From: Methanolobus chelungpuianus
GTDB lineage: Archaea; Halobacteriota; Methanosarcinia; Methanosarcinales; Methanosarcinaceae
Length of the DNA stretch: 64,000 bases
Reading direction: 5' to 3'
Assembly (NCBI RefSeq): GCF_024500045.1
Contig: NZ_JTEO01000004.1
Coordinates: 682,001 to 746,000, forward strand
The translations under genes and the position numbers were made by a program. This document shows, one piece after another, positions 47,091 through 55,404 of this stretch (position 1 is its first letter; every line of letters begins with the position of its first letter). The notes beneath the pieces were generated by a model. That model saw nothing but the letters and a program-made list of their open reading frames with translations, ran no database searches and was not told the DNA's origin.

Positions 47091-47217
47091 AAGAAGTTTC
47101 AATTTTAGAGGAGTCAAGCCGGGTGAGACGGACTGCACTGCATGCATGTGGAGTCCACCCATAACCTTTAATCTTCAAAGCCGATATACAGCCGGAAAGC
47201 AACAGAATCGCGCCGAA

Positions 47218-47493
47218 ATGGATATTATGATAGGTTACATCGCAGGTACACTCACTACCATAGCTTTTGCTCCTCAGCTCATCAAAGCCCTTAAGACAAA
47301 ATCCACAAAGGACATATCCTTAATGATGCTGTTATGCTCCACAACAGGCATGACCTTCTGGCTGGTCCACGGACTCGTCATCAATGATTACGCGCTGATA
47401 ATCGCAAACAGCATTTCAGTTATACTGGCATCTGCTTTGCTCTTCTATAAGATCAAAAAGGACTACTTCAGAAAGCAAACAGATATAATCTGA
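47218..47493 (+). CDS. SemiSWEET-type small transporter
   Basis: A 91-aa protein with three membrane helices in the PQ-loop/SemiSWEET form. TTIAFAPQLIKALKTKS has the PQ of helix 1, and GMTFWLVHGLVINDYALIIAN is helix 2-3. Such proteins dimerise to move sugars or other small solutes. ATG 47218 starts the conserved domain; the frame upstream to 47035 is not conserved and overlaps the preceding gene. Confidence 0.88.
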   Translation: MDIMIGYIAGTLTTIAFAPQLIKALKTKSTKDISLMMLLCSTTGMTFWLVHGLVINDYALIIANSISVILASALLFYKIKKDYFRKQTDII

Positions 47494-47561
47494 CAATTAA
47501 GCAATAAAAGAAATAAATTCCGGGTAACTCCCGGCTGAAATGTGGCATGGCGGAGGGAATA

Positions 47562-47792
47562 TTAACCGTCATCCCCGATCGCATCTACCGGACAGCTTGC
47601 CATAGCTTCATCACTGGCAGCTTTCTCCTCATCATTTTCCGGTTGCTTGTGAACATATGCATGTGTTCCGTCATCGGTCATTTTGAAATTTGAAGGCGAT
47701 GTATCAACACACACTTCGCACGCAATACATTCTTCATCCACATAATACGGACCCGGGATATTTTCGGGCACTTTAATATTCTTATCAGCCAT
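47562..47792 (-). CDS. Ferredoxin, single [4Fe-4S]
   Basis: A 76-aa acidic ferredoxin. The cluster ligands are in DEECIACEVCVDTSP (C-x2-C-x2-C) with the fourth Cys in MASCPVDAIG. This is a single-cluster type, with the second motif lacking the extra cysteines of the 2[4Fe-4S] form. It is monocistronic and could serve any electron transfer step. Upstream, GGAGTGGAAC lies 6 nt before the ATG. Confidence 0.92.
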   Translation of the reverse strand: MADKNIKVPENIPGPYYVDEECIACEVCVDTSPSNFKMTDDGTHAYVHKQPENDEEKAASDEAMASCPVDAIGDDG

Positions 47793-47819
47793 TGTTCCAC
47801 TCCCTAACTAATAATGTCG

Positions 47820-48311
47820 TGAAATAGTACCACCCCTAAGGAATAAGTCCTTTTCGATAACAATGTTTTCTCGGAAATGTGCAATGTAGAAGGAAGTATC
47901 TTGTAATCAGATATGTCCGGGGCTGGTAGGGTAAAATCGGGAAAGTTGTGCGAATATATTTCTCCTTTTTGTCATAATTATCCGAAATAATAATACCAAA
48001 ATATGCAACTTATGAATAAAAAGACTTATAACTTACAATTACCATACACCTATGGTAAGGGGGTATTAATGCGAAGAGCATTAAACGATGTGCAACACTG
48101 ATAGGTATATTTCCCATCGGGTGCACGGCTAGGGGGGCAACGATGTAAATGAAGATTACATGTGGGAGTAGAGGCAAACAAGCAGTCATGTGAGATATCT
48201 TTACACATCTGATTGCTCACAAATACTACTTTCACTGAAACAGAAAGCCTATTCAGCTCATCTGCAACATGAGATCAGATGACATTACACATAACAAACG
48301 GGGGTTAATTT
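47820..48311. other. Intergenic stretch with possible remnant of a lipoprotein gene
   Basis: Mostly AT-rich sequence. From 48055 the DNA (GGGGGTATTAATGCGAAGA, then a stretch encoding IGIFPIGCTARG in another frame) resembles the 5' ends of the two lipoprotein genes downstream, interrupted by stops. TAATGC/GCATTA around 48070 can form a hairpin. No intact gene or RNA family was recognised. Confidence 0.35.
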
Positions 48312-48521
48312 ATGCGAAGAAGTATAGTAATATCACTTGCCATCCTTTTGGCTGTGTTTTTCGCGATAGGCTGCACAGATACAGGGAGTGAAGAGAGGAC
48401 AGACGATAAAGGGAGCGAAGGGGAAGTAAACGATACAGAGGTTGTGCCTGTCATAGAAGACGAGGAATCAATTGATGCTCAGGCAGTCAATCAGGACGGT
48501 ACAGCCAGTGAAGAAGGATAA
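48312..48521 (+). CDS. Small acidic lipoprotein
   Basis: A 69-aa precursor. A lipoprotein signal (IVISLAILLAVFFAIGC) ends in a lipobox with Cys 22, and an acidic, low-complexity tail of about 47 residues follows. Its first 25 residues and upstream DNA (GGGGGTTAATTT before the ATG) are nearly identical to the next gene, so the two are tandem duplicates; this one has lost the folded domain. Function unknown; it may be a surface coat component. Confidence 0.65.
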   Translation: MRRSIVISLAILLAVFFAIGCTDTGSEERTDDKGSEGEVNDTEVVPVIEDEESIDAQAVNQDGTASEEG

Positions 48522-48595
48522 TCTATATCGAATAATCTTTTTTCATCGGAAATCAGGATAATAAGATCTCATATTAAATAAATGGGGGTTAATTT

Positions 48596-49225
48596 ATGCG
48601 AAAAGGAATAGTAATATCACTTGCTGTGCTACTGGTTGTGTTTTTCGCGATCGGTTGTACAGATACAGGAACTGAAGATGAGACAAATGACACGGTCGTT
48701 GTACCTCCTACTGACAACGAAACAACGGATCAGCAGGAGGAGCCTGTAACGGATGATCAGGCCCAGGAGGATCAGGACGTAGTCGATACCACTGAAGTGA
48801 CTGTTAACGAGGACGGTTTCAGTCCGGAAACTATCAGAGTCATGACAGGAGATACCGTGACCTGGACAAATACAGGCCAGGAAAATGCTACAGTTACATC
48901 TGATGATGACTTCTTCGACTCAGGCATACTCGGCCCGGGAGAGACATTCAGCTACACGTTCGATGTAGCCGGAACCTTTGACTACGGTTCGGAGGAAGAC
49001 TTCCTGACTTCAGGCACCGTGATCGTGGAGCCTGGAGAGGAGGAGAATGCAGGCACAATGAACGATAATCAGACCGTCACCACTGTTCCGGCAGGCAATG
49101 GAACCAATGTGACTGCTGAGGACAGGGGTTTTAATACTACCGGTGAGGGAGATATCGTAGTAGAGAGCGATCAGCCAACTACTACCACCATCACGCCGGA
49201 TGAGGAAGAGAACGATACTCTCTGA
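48596..49225 (+). CDS. Lipoprotein with cupredoxin-like domain lacking copper ligands
   Basis: A 209-aa precursor. The lipobox is FFAIGC (Cys 22), followed by an acidic Thr/Glu/Asp-rich linker (about 25-70), a cupredoxin-like domain (about 70-150; FSPETIRVMTGDTVTWTNTG, then FDSGILGPGETFSYTFDVAG), and an acidic tail. Plastocyanin-type ligands are His after the TWTN turn and C-x4-H-x4-M near the end. Here the first is Asn (ENATVTS), and the second site reads DYGSEEDFLTSGT, so Cys, His and Met are all absent. The fold is kept but copper is not expected. It may bind another protein or simply be structural. Confidence 0.75.
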   Translation: MRKGIVISLAVLLVVFFAIGCTDTGTEDETNDTVVVPPTDNETTDQQEEPVTDDQAQEDQDVVDTTEVTVNEDGFSPETIRVMTGDTVTWTNTGQENATVTSDDDFFDSGILGPGETFSYTFDVAGTFDYGSEEDFLTSGTVIVEPGEEENAGTMNDNQTVTTVPAGNGTNVTAEDRGFNTTGEGDIVVESDQPTTTTITPDEEENDTL

Positions 49226-49367
49226 ATCTGAAAAGATGGTAATATAGGAGGAGGTGTGATGTATCCTCCTACTATTCTATTTGCTTTTTCCCGATCCTGC
49301 TTTAAGCGGATACAATCCATAAAAAGAGTTGTTTTTATATTTCTTTCTGTTTTTCTGTTTTTCAATC

Positions 49368-50552
49368 TCACCCGGAGGACCTTATTTTAGCTGCAAGTTC
49401 CTTCCCCAGACTGGCAATGTTGGCAAAGTCCTCATCCGAGGCAGGGCCGTTTATTTCTATCGCGCCCACCACCTCTATCTTTGTTGGCTTGAGCATTTCC
49501 GATAGCTGCCTGACAGCACCTCCTCCCCAGCCGTAGGAACTGAGCGCTGCCCCATACCGGAGAGGCGGCTTGAGGATCTTAACAAGATGAGTGGCATAGA
49601 CTGCAAGCGGATGCATCTCCCCAAGGACCGTGGGAGTTCCAAGCACGATAGCCCTGGAATCCACAAGCTCCCTGGCGATATCACCTATGTCGGAGTTGAG
49701 GAGGTTGAAATAGCTTATCTGTATCCCTTCGGACATCAGTGTTTCAGCCATGGCCTTGATCATCTTTTCAGTGGCACCCCACATGCTGGCATACACCAGT
49801 ATGGCTTTCTCCTGGGTCTCCCCTGCAGTCCATATGCGATACATATCCAGTATCCTTTCAGGATTCCTGTATATAGGGCCATGGCTCGGGGCAATCATGC
49901 AGATATCCAGGCCGCTTATCCTCTCAAGGGCCTGCGCCCCCTTTCCTTTGAAGGGCATCATGATCTCACCGAAGTATCTTTTAGCTACCGGTATCAGGTT
50001 TTCGACTTCATCATCATAAAAACCGGCTGCTGTGTGCGCACCAAAGTAGTCGCATGGGAACAGGACCTTATTCTCCTCCACGTAGGTGAACATGGTCTCG
50101 GGCCAGTGCAGCCAGGGAGCTTCTATGAAATGCAGTGTCCTGCCACCAAGCTCCAGCGTATCGCCATCTTTTACAATCACCAGCCGCTGCTCGGGTATCT
50201 TGTAGAACACCTGTGCCATTCTGGCCCCTTTTCGGGTTGTTACGAGTTTTGCTTCGCTGGAAACATCCATCACGGCCTTAATGGCATTGGCGTGATCCGG
50301 CTCTGCATGGTTCATTATTACATAGTCCAGTACTTCCGCATCAGTGAGGCTGCGTAGCTTATCCAGGAGCTCGCCCTCGAATCCCGGGTTCACGCTGTCT
50401 ATAAGCGCAGTTCCCCTGCTTCCTTTTATAAGGTAGGCATTGTAGCTGGTGCCATCAGGCAGCGGTATTAAAGCGTCGAACATGCGCCGGTTCCAGTCTT
50501 TTGAACCGACCCAGAAGATACTATCGGATATTTCCGGTGTATAACGTTCCAT
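49368..50552 (-). CDS. fprA: FprA-type A-type flavoprotein (flavodiiron protein)
   Basis: A 394-aa flavodiiron protein. The N-terminal metallo-beta-lactamase domain holds a diiron site with H-x-E-x-D-H in MNHAEPDHANAI, further ligands in APWLHWPETM, PCDYFGAHT, and SHGPIYR. The flavodoxin domain (AILVYASMWGATEKMIKAM) begins near residue 250. In methanogens FprA reduces O2 to water with F420H2 and so protects against oxygen. It is a normal-length member. It is monocistronic, with divergent neighbours. Confidence 0.93.
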   Translation of the reverse strand: MERYTPEISDSIFWVGSKDWNRRMFDALIPLPDGTSYNAYLIKGSRGTALIDSVNPGFEGELLDKLRSLTDAEVLDYVIMNHAEPDHANAIKAVMDVSSEAKLVTTRKGARMAQVFYKIPEQRLVIVKDGDTLELGGRTLHFIEAPWLHWPETMFTYVEENKVLFPCDYFGAHTAAGFYDDEVENLIPVAKRYFGEIMMPFKGKGAQALERISGLDICMIAPSHGPIYRNPERILDMYRIWTAGETQEKAILVYASMWGATEKMIKAMAETLMSEGIQISYFNLLNSDIGDIARELVDSRAIVLGTPTVLGEMHPLAVYATHLVKILKPPLRYGAALSSYGWGGGAVRQLSEMLKPTKIEVVGAIEINGPASDEDFANIASLGKELAAKIRSSG

Positions 50553-50806
50553 AATATTCGCTCCATTACTGCAAAACAGAACCAGGTTGTAGTAAGTGGC
50601 ATTTTACAACTCTATATGGCTCCCTGTTCCGTCCCACATGTACATATTGGGAACAGGATACTTAAGTGATTTGTCAGAAGCATAAGGGCTGACAGATATT
50701 ATCTGAATTGCAGCATAATATTGCACTCTTTTGAGCTTATGTCCCGTATAGAAGTAAGCAAAAATTAAAAGAGCTCATTAAATTAAGCAAAGGTATAATT
50801 AAATAA
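50553..50806. other. Upstream region of fprA
   Basis: AT-rich promoter region of fprA. Nothing else is recognised before the inverted repeat at 50807. Confidence 0.35.
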
Positions 50807-50876
50807 GATGGTTTGATAGTATTTCATATAGATCATGGCGCGGGGGAGCTTGATCTATATTATACCACAAACCATT
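50807..50876. repeat. Long inverted repeat with G-rich loop
   Basis: Arms 50807-50835 and 50851-50876 pair almost fully: GATGGTTTG with the CAAACCATT end, and TATAGATCA with TGATCTATA next to the loop. A few internal mismatches or bulges occur. The 15-nt loop holds CGCGGGGGAGC. A TATA-like TATAATTAAAT precedes it at about 50793. It lies in the leader region of the 48-aa gene. It could be a small RNA, an attenuator or a miniature mobile element. Confidence 0.5.
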
Positions 50877-50967
50877 ATCTGCGGATGATGGATATGAACG
50901 GGCAACTCCGGATACATAGGATGTTGCTCCTGTGTTACTGAAACAAATAAGAAAGAGGGGATTAACT

Positions 50968-51114
50968 ATGTGTTTTTGGGTTAGGTTCTGGGAAGACGAA
51001 AACAATAAGGTGCTGAGAGAAGTACCTGTGCACGCAGAAACAACAACAGAAGCTAAGGATATATTCCAGCATGATTTTCCTGGCGTAAGCCATTTCGAGC
51101 TAAGAATGCCTTAG
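50968..51114 (+). CDS. Small conserved-looking protein (48 aa)
   Basis: A 48-aa protein beginning MCFWVRFWEDENNK and ending HFELRMP. GAGGGG lies 8 nt before the ATG at 50968. Its alternation of aromatic and charged residues suggests a small beta-alpha-beta fold. I do not recognise the family. It stands alone behind the long inverted repeat, which may control it. A longer frame to 50932 lacks a ribosome binding site. Confidence 0.55.
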   Translation: MCFWVRFWEDENNKVLREVPVHAETTTEAKDIFQHDFPGVSHFELRMP

Positions 51115-51453
51115 AAAAAGACGGAGAACAATTGTGGTCCCCCTTTTATTTTATACTTCCTGTTGTATTGACTTCCTGTCGATTAACTGATTGGATAAGC
51201 CTGTGTAATGGTTTTGTCTTTACATTTCCCTTTGTATCCTAACGATCTCAAAAAAATGTTTCCTTCTTTTTTCATGCACTTCCGAACTTCCGCATTCATG
51301 TGGCACTCATGCGATCTATACTTCCTCCGGCAAATGTCCTTTTCTTGCAGGAGATACATTCATAATGAAATTATACAATTCAGATTCACTTTTAAACTAG
51401 AAGCCACATATATCACATATACACAAAAAGTGTAACGCAAAGGGGAGTATGAG
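51115..51453. other. Intergenic region
   Basis: About 340 bp without a supported gene. T-rich runs after 51140 could end the preceding small gene. A CATATATCACATATAC stretch near 51408 is the likely promoter of the GerW-domain gene. AAAGGGGAG lies 7 nt before the ATG at 51454. Confidence 0.4.
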
Positions 51454-52278
51454 ATGGGATTAGAAGACCTCATGAGAGAGATCACCAAAGAGACTGAAAG
51501 TATCGTAGACACGAAAACACTTATAGGTGACCCAGTTACCTCCGCCGGGAAAACCGTGATGCCTATTATCAGAGTTTCTGCCGGTTTCGGAAGTGCCGGA
51601 GGGGAGCGTGACGGGCAGGCAGGCCAGATGGGATTCGCAGCCGGAGGCTACGCGGGAGTGAATATGGAGCCTATTGGCTTTGTTGTCATATCCAAGGACG
51701 ATGTCCGCCTGCTGACAGTATCCGGAAGGCACACCTTCAGCCGGATAGTTGACATGGTGCCTGAAGTCGTGAGCAGGGTAAAGGAAGGCACCGAGGTGTC
51801 CGAAAGAGCGCCCGGGGGCGAAAGAACAGGCAGGAGCGAACGGTCCGAAGGAAGAAGAGAGGGCTTTGATGAAAGCCATCGGGAGTTCAGCAGCAGGTCC
51901 ATGCCTGAAGGCGGAGCAGGCGGTGGCAGCCAGGCCATAGCAGGAAGAGCAGGGGCTGAAGTCCATCGTGATGAGGGCTCCACTGGCGAGAGAACATTTC
52001 CTGATGAGAGCCATAAGGAATTCAGCAGTCGGTCCATGCCTGAGGGTGGAGCCGGGGGAGGAAGCCAGGCCATTGCAGGAAGAGCAGGAGTAGAGAGCCG
52101 CTCAAGGGAAGGGGGTACGCAGGAAGGATCATTCCCTGATGAAAGCCACCGGGAGTTCAGCAGCAGATCCATGCCTGAAGGCGGAGCAGGCGGTGGCAGC
52201 CAGGCCACGGCTGGCAGGGCCGGAGCCGAGAGCAGCCGCTCCAGAAGAAGAGGTTCTTCCCGGGAAGAAGAATGCTGA
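51454..52278 (+). CDS. GerW/YtfJ-family protein with three C-terminal repeats
   Basis: A 274-aa protein. Residues 1-115 form a GerW (YtfJ) domain: TKTLIGDPVTSAGKTVMPII, then the Gly-rich AGFAAGGYAG-type segment, then PIGFVVISKDDVRLLTV. The last 140 residues are three near-identical units, each with a core of ESHREFSSRSMPEGG followed by AGGGSQAIAGRAG, joined by charged linkers. The repeats are hydrophilic and probably disordered, and end with a basic and acidic tail. In sporulators GerW proteins act in germination; archaeal ones have no known role. The tandem nature also shows in the DNA at roughly 129-bp spacing. Confidence 0.8.
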   Translation: MGLEDLMREITKETESIVDTKTLIGDPVTSAGKTVMPIIRVSAGFGSAGGERDGQAGQMGFAAGGYAGVNMEPIGFVVISKDDVRLLTVSGRHTFSRIVDMVPEVVSRVKEGTEVSERAPGGERTGRSERSEGRREGFDESHREFSSRSMPEGGAGGGSQAIAGRAGAEVHRDEGSTGERTFPDESHKEFSSRSMPEGGAGGGSQAIAGRAGVESRSREGGTQEGSFPDESHREFSSRSMPEGGAGGGSQATAGRAGAESSRSRRRGSSREEEC

Positions 52279-52442
52279 TCATGTGAATAACACTTGTTGC
52301 TGTGGCCAGTTCTGTTACTGGCCCACACAAACATCAGCATCTTTCAAGCAGATATCATGCAATATGCAGAGAATACTTCATACAACTTTGATAAGCTGAG
52401 TCGCTTCACTTAAGCGCACGCATCGAGAGAAGGAAGCATAAA

Positions 52443-53504
52443 TTGACTGACAGTTTTGACATGCTTGTATTCTGGGCCGTGGTTATGGCCCGTTTCTTTT
52501 TACCGCTTGTTATTCCTCGGTACCCTCTTCCCGGTGTAGTGGCAGCCCTGATCCTGGACGGTGTTGACCAGACTATATTCCAGTTATTCACAAGCTTACC
52601 TCTGGAAGGTTACCAGAGTTATGACAAGGCCCTTGACATATACTATCTGACCATCACATATCTTTCAACGATGCGCAACTGGACCAACAGCTATGCTTTC
52701 AGAGTGGGCCGCTTTCTTTTCTACTACCGCCTTGTGGGAGTGGTAGCCTTCGAATTAACACAGGTGCGGGCATTGCTGCTTGTTTTCCCCAACACTTTTG
52801 AGTATTTCTTCATCTTTTACGAAGCCGTGCGCCTTAAGTGGGACCCGGCGTCCCTGACGCGGAGGCAGGTAATTGTTGTCACAGCCCTCATATGGATAGT
52901 CATCAAGCTGCCCCAGGAATACTGGATACATGTAGCTCAGCTGGACACTACGGACCTGATAAGAGCATACCCGCCAGCAGCACTCGTGCTTGCTGCCTGG
53001 GCGGCGATCCTGGTTATGATTTCACTCCATATGATCAGATCTTTCCCTCCTGCAAAGGAAGGACTTGCCATAGCTGCAGAGTCCATTCCTGCGGACACCT
53101 CTCTGAAAGAACACAGGGCCCGGCAGGAAAGCTTCTTTAACAGCGCCCTGAAGGAGAAGATAGTGTTTGTATCCCTCCTGGGCACAATTTTTGCAAATAT
53201 GCTGCCCGGCGTAAGGGCCACCAGTCTCCAGATAGCCATAGCCACAGCATTCATAATCATTGTAAATACCGCACTGAGCCAGTGGCTTGCCCGGCGTGGG
53301 ACGCACTGGAAGTCCATCATAAGGGAATTCATATTCATGGCATTTGCCAATCTCCTGACAGTACTGTTCTACATCTTCCTTCTGCGCAGCTATGAAGGTG
53401 CAATCAATCTTACAAACACGCTGTTCTTTATATTGCTGCTGACACTGAATGTGACACTCTATGACCGGTATCGGCAGGTGTACCGAGAGAGGCATCTGGT
53501 GTAA
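52443..53504 (+). CDS. Multi-pass membrane protein, unknown function
   Basis: A 353-aa protein with about eight or nine hydrophobic segments and a charged cytoplasmic loop around residues 205-235. Features are PRYPLPGVVAALILDGVD near the N-terminus and a run of aromatic residues in NSYAFRVGRFLFYYRL. I do not recognise the family and see no catalytic motif. The start is TTG at 52443, with GAAGGAAG 7 nt upstream. Both neighbours are separate transcripts. Confidence 0.7.
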   Translation: MTDSFDMLVFWAVVMARFFLPLVIPRYPLPGVVAALILDGVDQTIFQLFTSLPLEGYQSYDKALDIYYLTITYLSTMRNWTNSYAFRVGRFLFYYRLVGVVAFELTQVRALLLVFPNTFEYFFIFYEAVRLKWDPASLTRRQVIVVTALIWIVIKLPQEYWIHVAQLDTTDLIRAYPPAALVLAAWAAILVMISLHMIRSFPPAKEGLAIAAESIPADTSLKEHRARQESFFNSALKEKIVFVSLLGTIFANMLPGVRATSLQIAIATAFIIIVNTALSQWLARRGTHWKSIIREFIFMAFANLLTVLFYIFLLRSYEGAINLTNTLFFILLLTLNVTLYDRYRQVYRERHLV

Positions 53505-53702
53505 CTCTTGCAGCTTTGAGATAATATAGTTATCAAGAGGAATGAATAGGGATAAATAGCAGTGTACTTAAACCTGTTAAAGGGAAGTGGACGGGTTCAC
53601 AGGCGGGCGGACAGCCATCACTGGATGTGCAGTCATATCATTCGGTAACCTAGGCCTTAACCTGTGCAGCTCCTGCTATCCGTATTTCGAAGGGGGTATT
53701 TG

Positions 53703-54131
53703 ATGGAAAAGATATATGATATACTGAAGCAAGAACATGAGAGGGTCATGCAATTGTTCGATGAAGCGATAAGCAGCAATTCAAAGGATGTTTTCATGCA
53801 GCTCAAGTCGGAACTGGATATCCACATGACAGGGGAGGAAAAACTGTATTATCCTCAGCTTGAGAACAAGAAAGAGGCCACCGAAGTGACTCTTGAGGGT
53901 TATGAAGAGCACCATGTTGCTAAAATGTTGCTCTCCGAGCTCGAGAAGACTCCTGCGGATGATAAAAGATGGCTTGCCAAGATGAAGGTCCTGAAAGAGA
54001 CAGTCGAGCACCATGTAAAGGAAGAAGAATCGGAGATATTCGAGAAATCCCGAAGCGTGCTGAGCGACTCACAGGCAGAGGAGATCGCAAGCAAGTATAT
54101 GGATTTCAAGCAGCAGGAACAAAAAAGTTGA
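53703..54131 (+). CDS. Hemerythrin-domain protein
   Basis: A 142-aa HHE cation-binding protein that probably carries a diiron centre. Candidate ligands are His in LKQEHERVMQLF, His and Glu in DIHMTGEEKLYYP, the paired His in EEHHVAKMLL, and EHHVKEEESEIF. It could store or sense oxygen, iron or nitric oxide. AGGGGG lies 7 nt before ATG 53703. A longer frame from 53664 lacks a conserved start. Confidence 0.85.
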   Translation: MEKIYDILKQEHERVMQLFDEAISSNSKDVFMQLKSELDIHMTGEEKLYYPQLENKKEATEVTLEGYEEHHVAKMLLSELEKTPADDKRWLAKMKVLKETVEHHVKEEESEIFEKSRSVLSDSQAEEIASKYMDFKQQEQKS

Positions 54132-54364
54132 AGCTGCAACGATGTTTTAAAGCAGGCAGATCTTGCTTGCTTTTTCTAATTTTGATACCGCCGTTCACAT
54201 AAGAAAGCGAGTTATGCAGGGCTCTGCTCCGGGCCTGTTTTCATAGTTTATGTAAGAAGCATGAATTATATATCTGTTTTTAACTTTATGAAATATCCTA
54301 AATTATTTTAAATAGGCCTGTGACATATATCCACTGGGATTTCCAGGAAAATGCCTGGATCAAC

Positions 54365-55168
54365 ATGCCGGAAAATGTGATACTAATGATGGAGCTCTTG
54401 GATATTGTGTTCATGTCAGAGAAGAGAAAAGGAGTTCTTCTTTCCCTGTATACCGGCTCCAAGGAGATGCAGGCTCTTCTCAAGTCACTCCGGACAACCA
54501 GGCAGGCACTCCTTCCGCAAATCAGGATACTTGAGAACAGTTGTCTCGTATCCCACAATAAGGACACATACGAGCTGACAGCTATCGGCAGGCTGATCGC
54601 TGACAGGATGATACCTCTGTTAGGCACTATTAAAGTACTGGATGTTGATATCGATTACTGGGGCAGGCATAATATCGACTTTATCCCTCCCTATCTGATG
54701 AAACGACTGCAGGAACTTGGGGAATGTAGTGTGGTTGTGCCTTCACTGCAGGAAATGCATGAGTTTAACAGGGATGTGCACAACAGATCGCTGGAATCGG
54801 GATCCTTTTTTGAAGTGTCCTCCTCCTTCAAGTCAGACTTCCGGATGCTGTTCTCAGATCTGGCCCAAAGGGGAGTCAGGATGTCATTTATTATCTCTTC
54901 CGAGCTGATGGACTATCTTAAAAAAGAACGTTATGAAGACTTTAAGCAATATCTGGGGACAGATGGAACTGAGTTTTACCTGTACCCCAAAAGGATGCCT
55001 TTCATAACTTTTGTTCAGAACGATTTCTGCCTCCTGCTCGAGATGCTGACAAAGGAGGGGACCTGTGATAATACACAACTTGTCTGCTGTGACCCGGGTG
55101 CTCTTAACTGGGGGAGGGAGTTGTTCGAGCATTTCAGGCATAACTCCACACTCATAAGCGGGATATGA
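54365..55168 (+). CDS. FilR1/DUF1724-family winged-helix regulator 1
   Basis: A 267-aa regulator with an N-terminal ArsR-like winged helix (LDIVFMSEKRKGVLLSLYTG; recognition region TTRQALLPQIRIL), then the DYWGRHNIDFIPPYL hinge and the FilR1-middle/DUF1724 domain, ending DPGALNWGRELFEHF. Relatives in Methanosarcina (the Msr regulators) control methyltransferase genes. It is the first and most N-terminally divergent of eight copies in this window. A GTG at 54320 would add 15 residues that other copies lack. Confidence 0.85.
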   Translation: MPENVILMMELLDIVFMSEKRKGVLLSLYTGSKEMQALLKSLRTTRQALLPQIRILENSCLVSHNKDTYELTAIGRLIADRMIPLLGTIKVLDVDIDYWGRHNIDFIPPYLMKRLQELGECSVVVPSLQEMHEFNRDVHNRSLESGSFFEVSSSFKSDFRMLFSDLAQRGVRMSFIISSELMDYLKKERYEDFKQYLGTDGTEFYLYPKRMPFITFVQNDFCLLLEMLTKEGTCDNTQLVCCDPGALNWGRELFEHFRHNSTLISGI

Positions 55169-55404
55169 TCCCAGAATAGTTAAAATGCATCTATAAGAAA
55201 GAGAAATGGGCCCGTTTGTGGAAATCCACTTACAGGGTCCACTGATAGGTGCCTGGCAGTTAGCAGTGGGGATTCAGTATGGAGAATCCAGTAACGGGGA
55301 CCTCCTGCCAGCCACACTATGTAATACTTAATTTTTTAAGATAATTAAGATTATATATTATAGCGCCTATTTATTTTTGCAGTTAAAAACGTCCGGGTGG
55401 TAGC
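55169..55404. other. Intergenic region with possible folded RNA at 55235-55311
   Basis: CTGGCAG (55253-55259) and CTGCCAG (55305-55311) can close a domain that contains a perfect hairpin, GGATTC (55270-55275) with GAATCC (55284-55289). GGTCC/GGACC can also pair. A TATA-like TTATATATTATAG follows at about 55350, probably serving the next gene. It is a weak RNA or terminator candidate. Confidence 0.3.

Noticed and set aside
48050-48235. 61-codon minus-strand frame
   Set aside because: Cys- and Pro-rich without a ribosome binding site. The DNA looks like a decayed lipoprotein gene on the plus strand.
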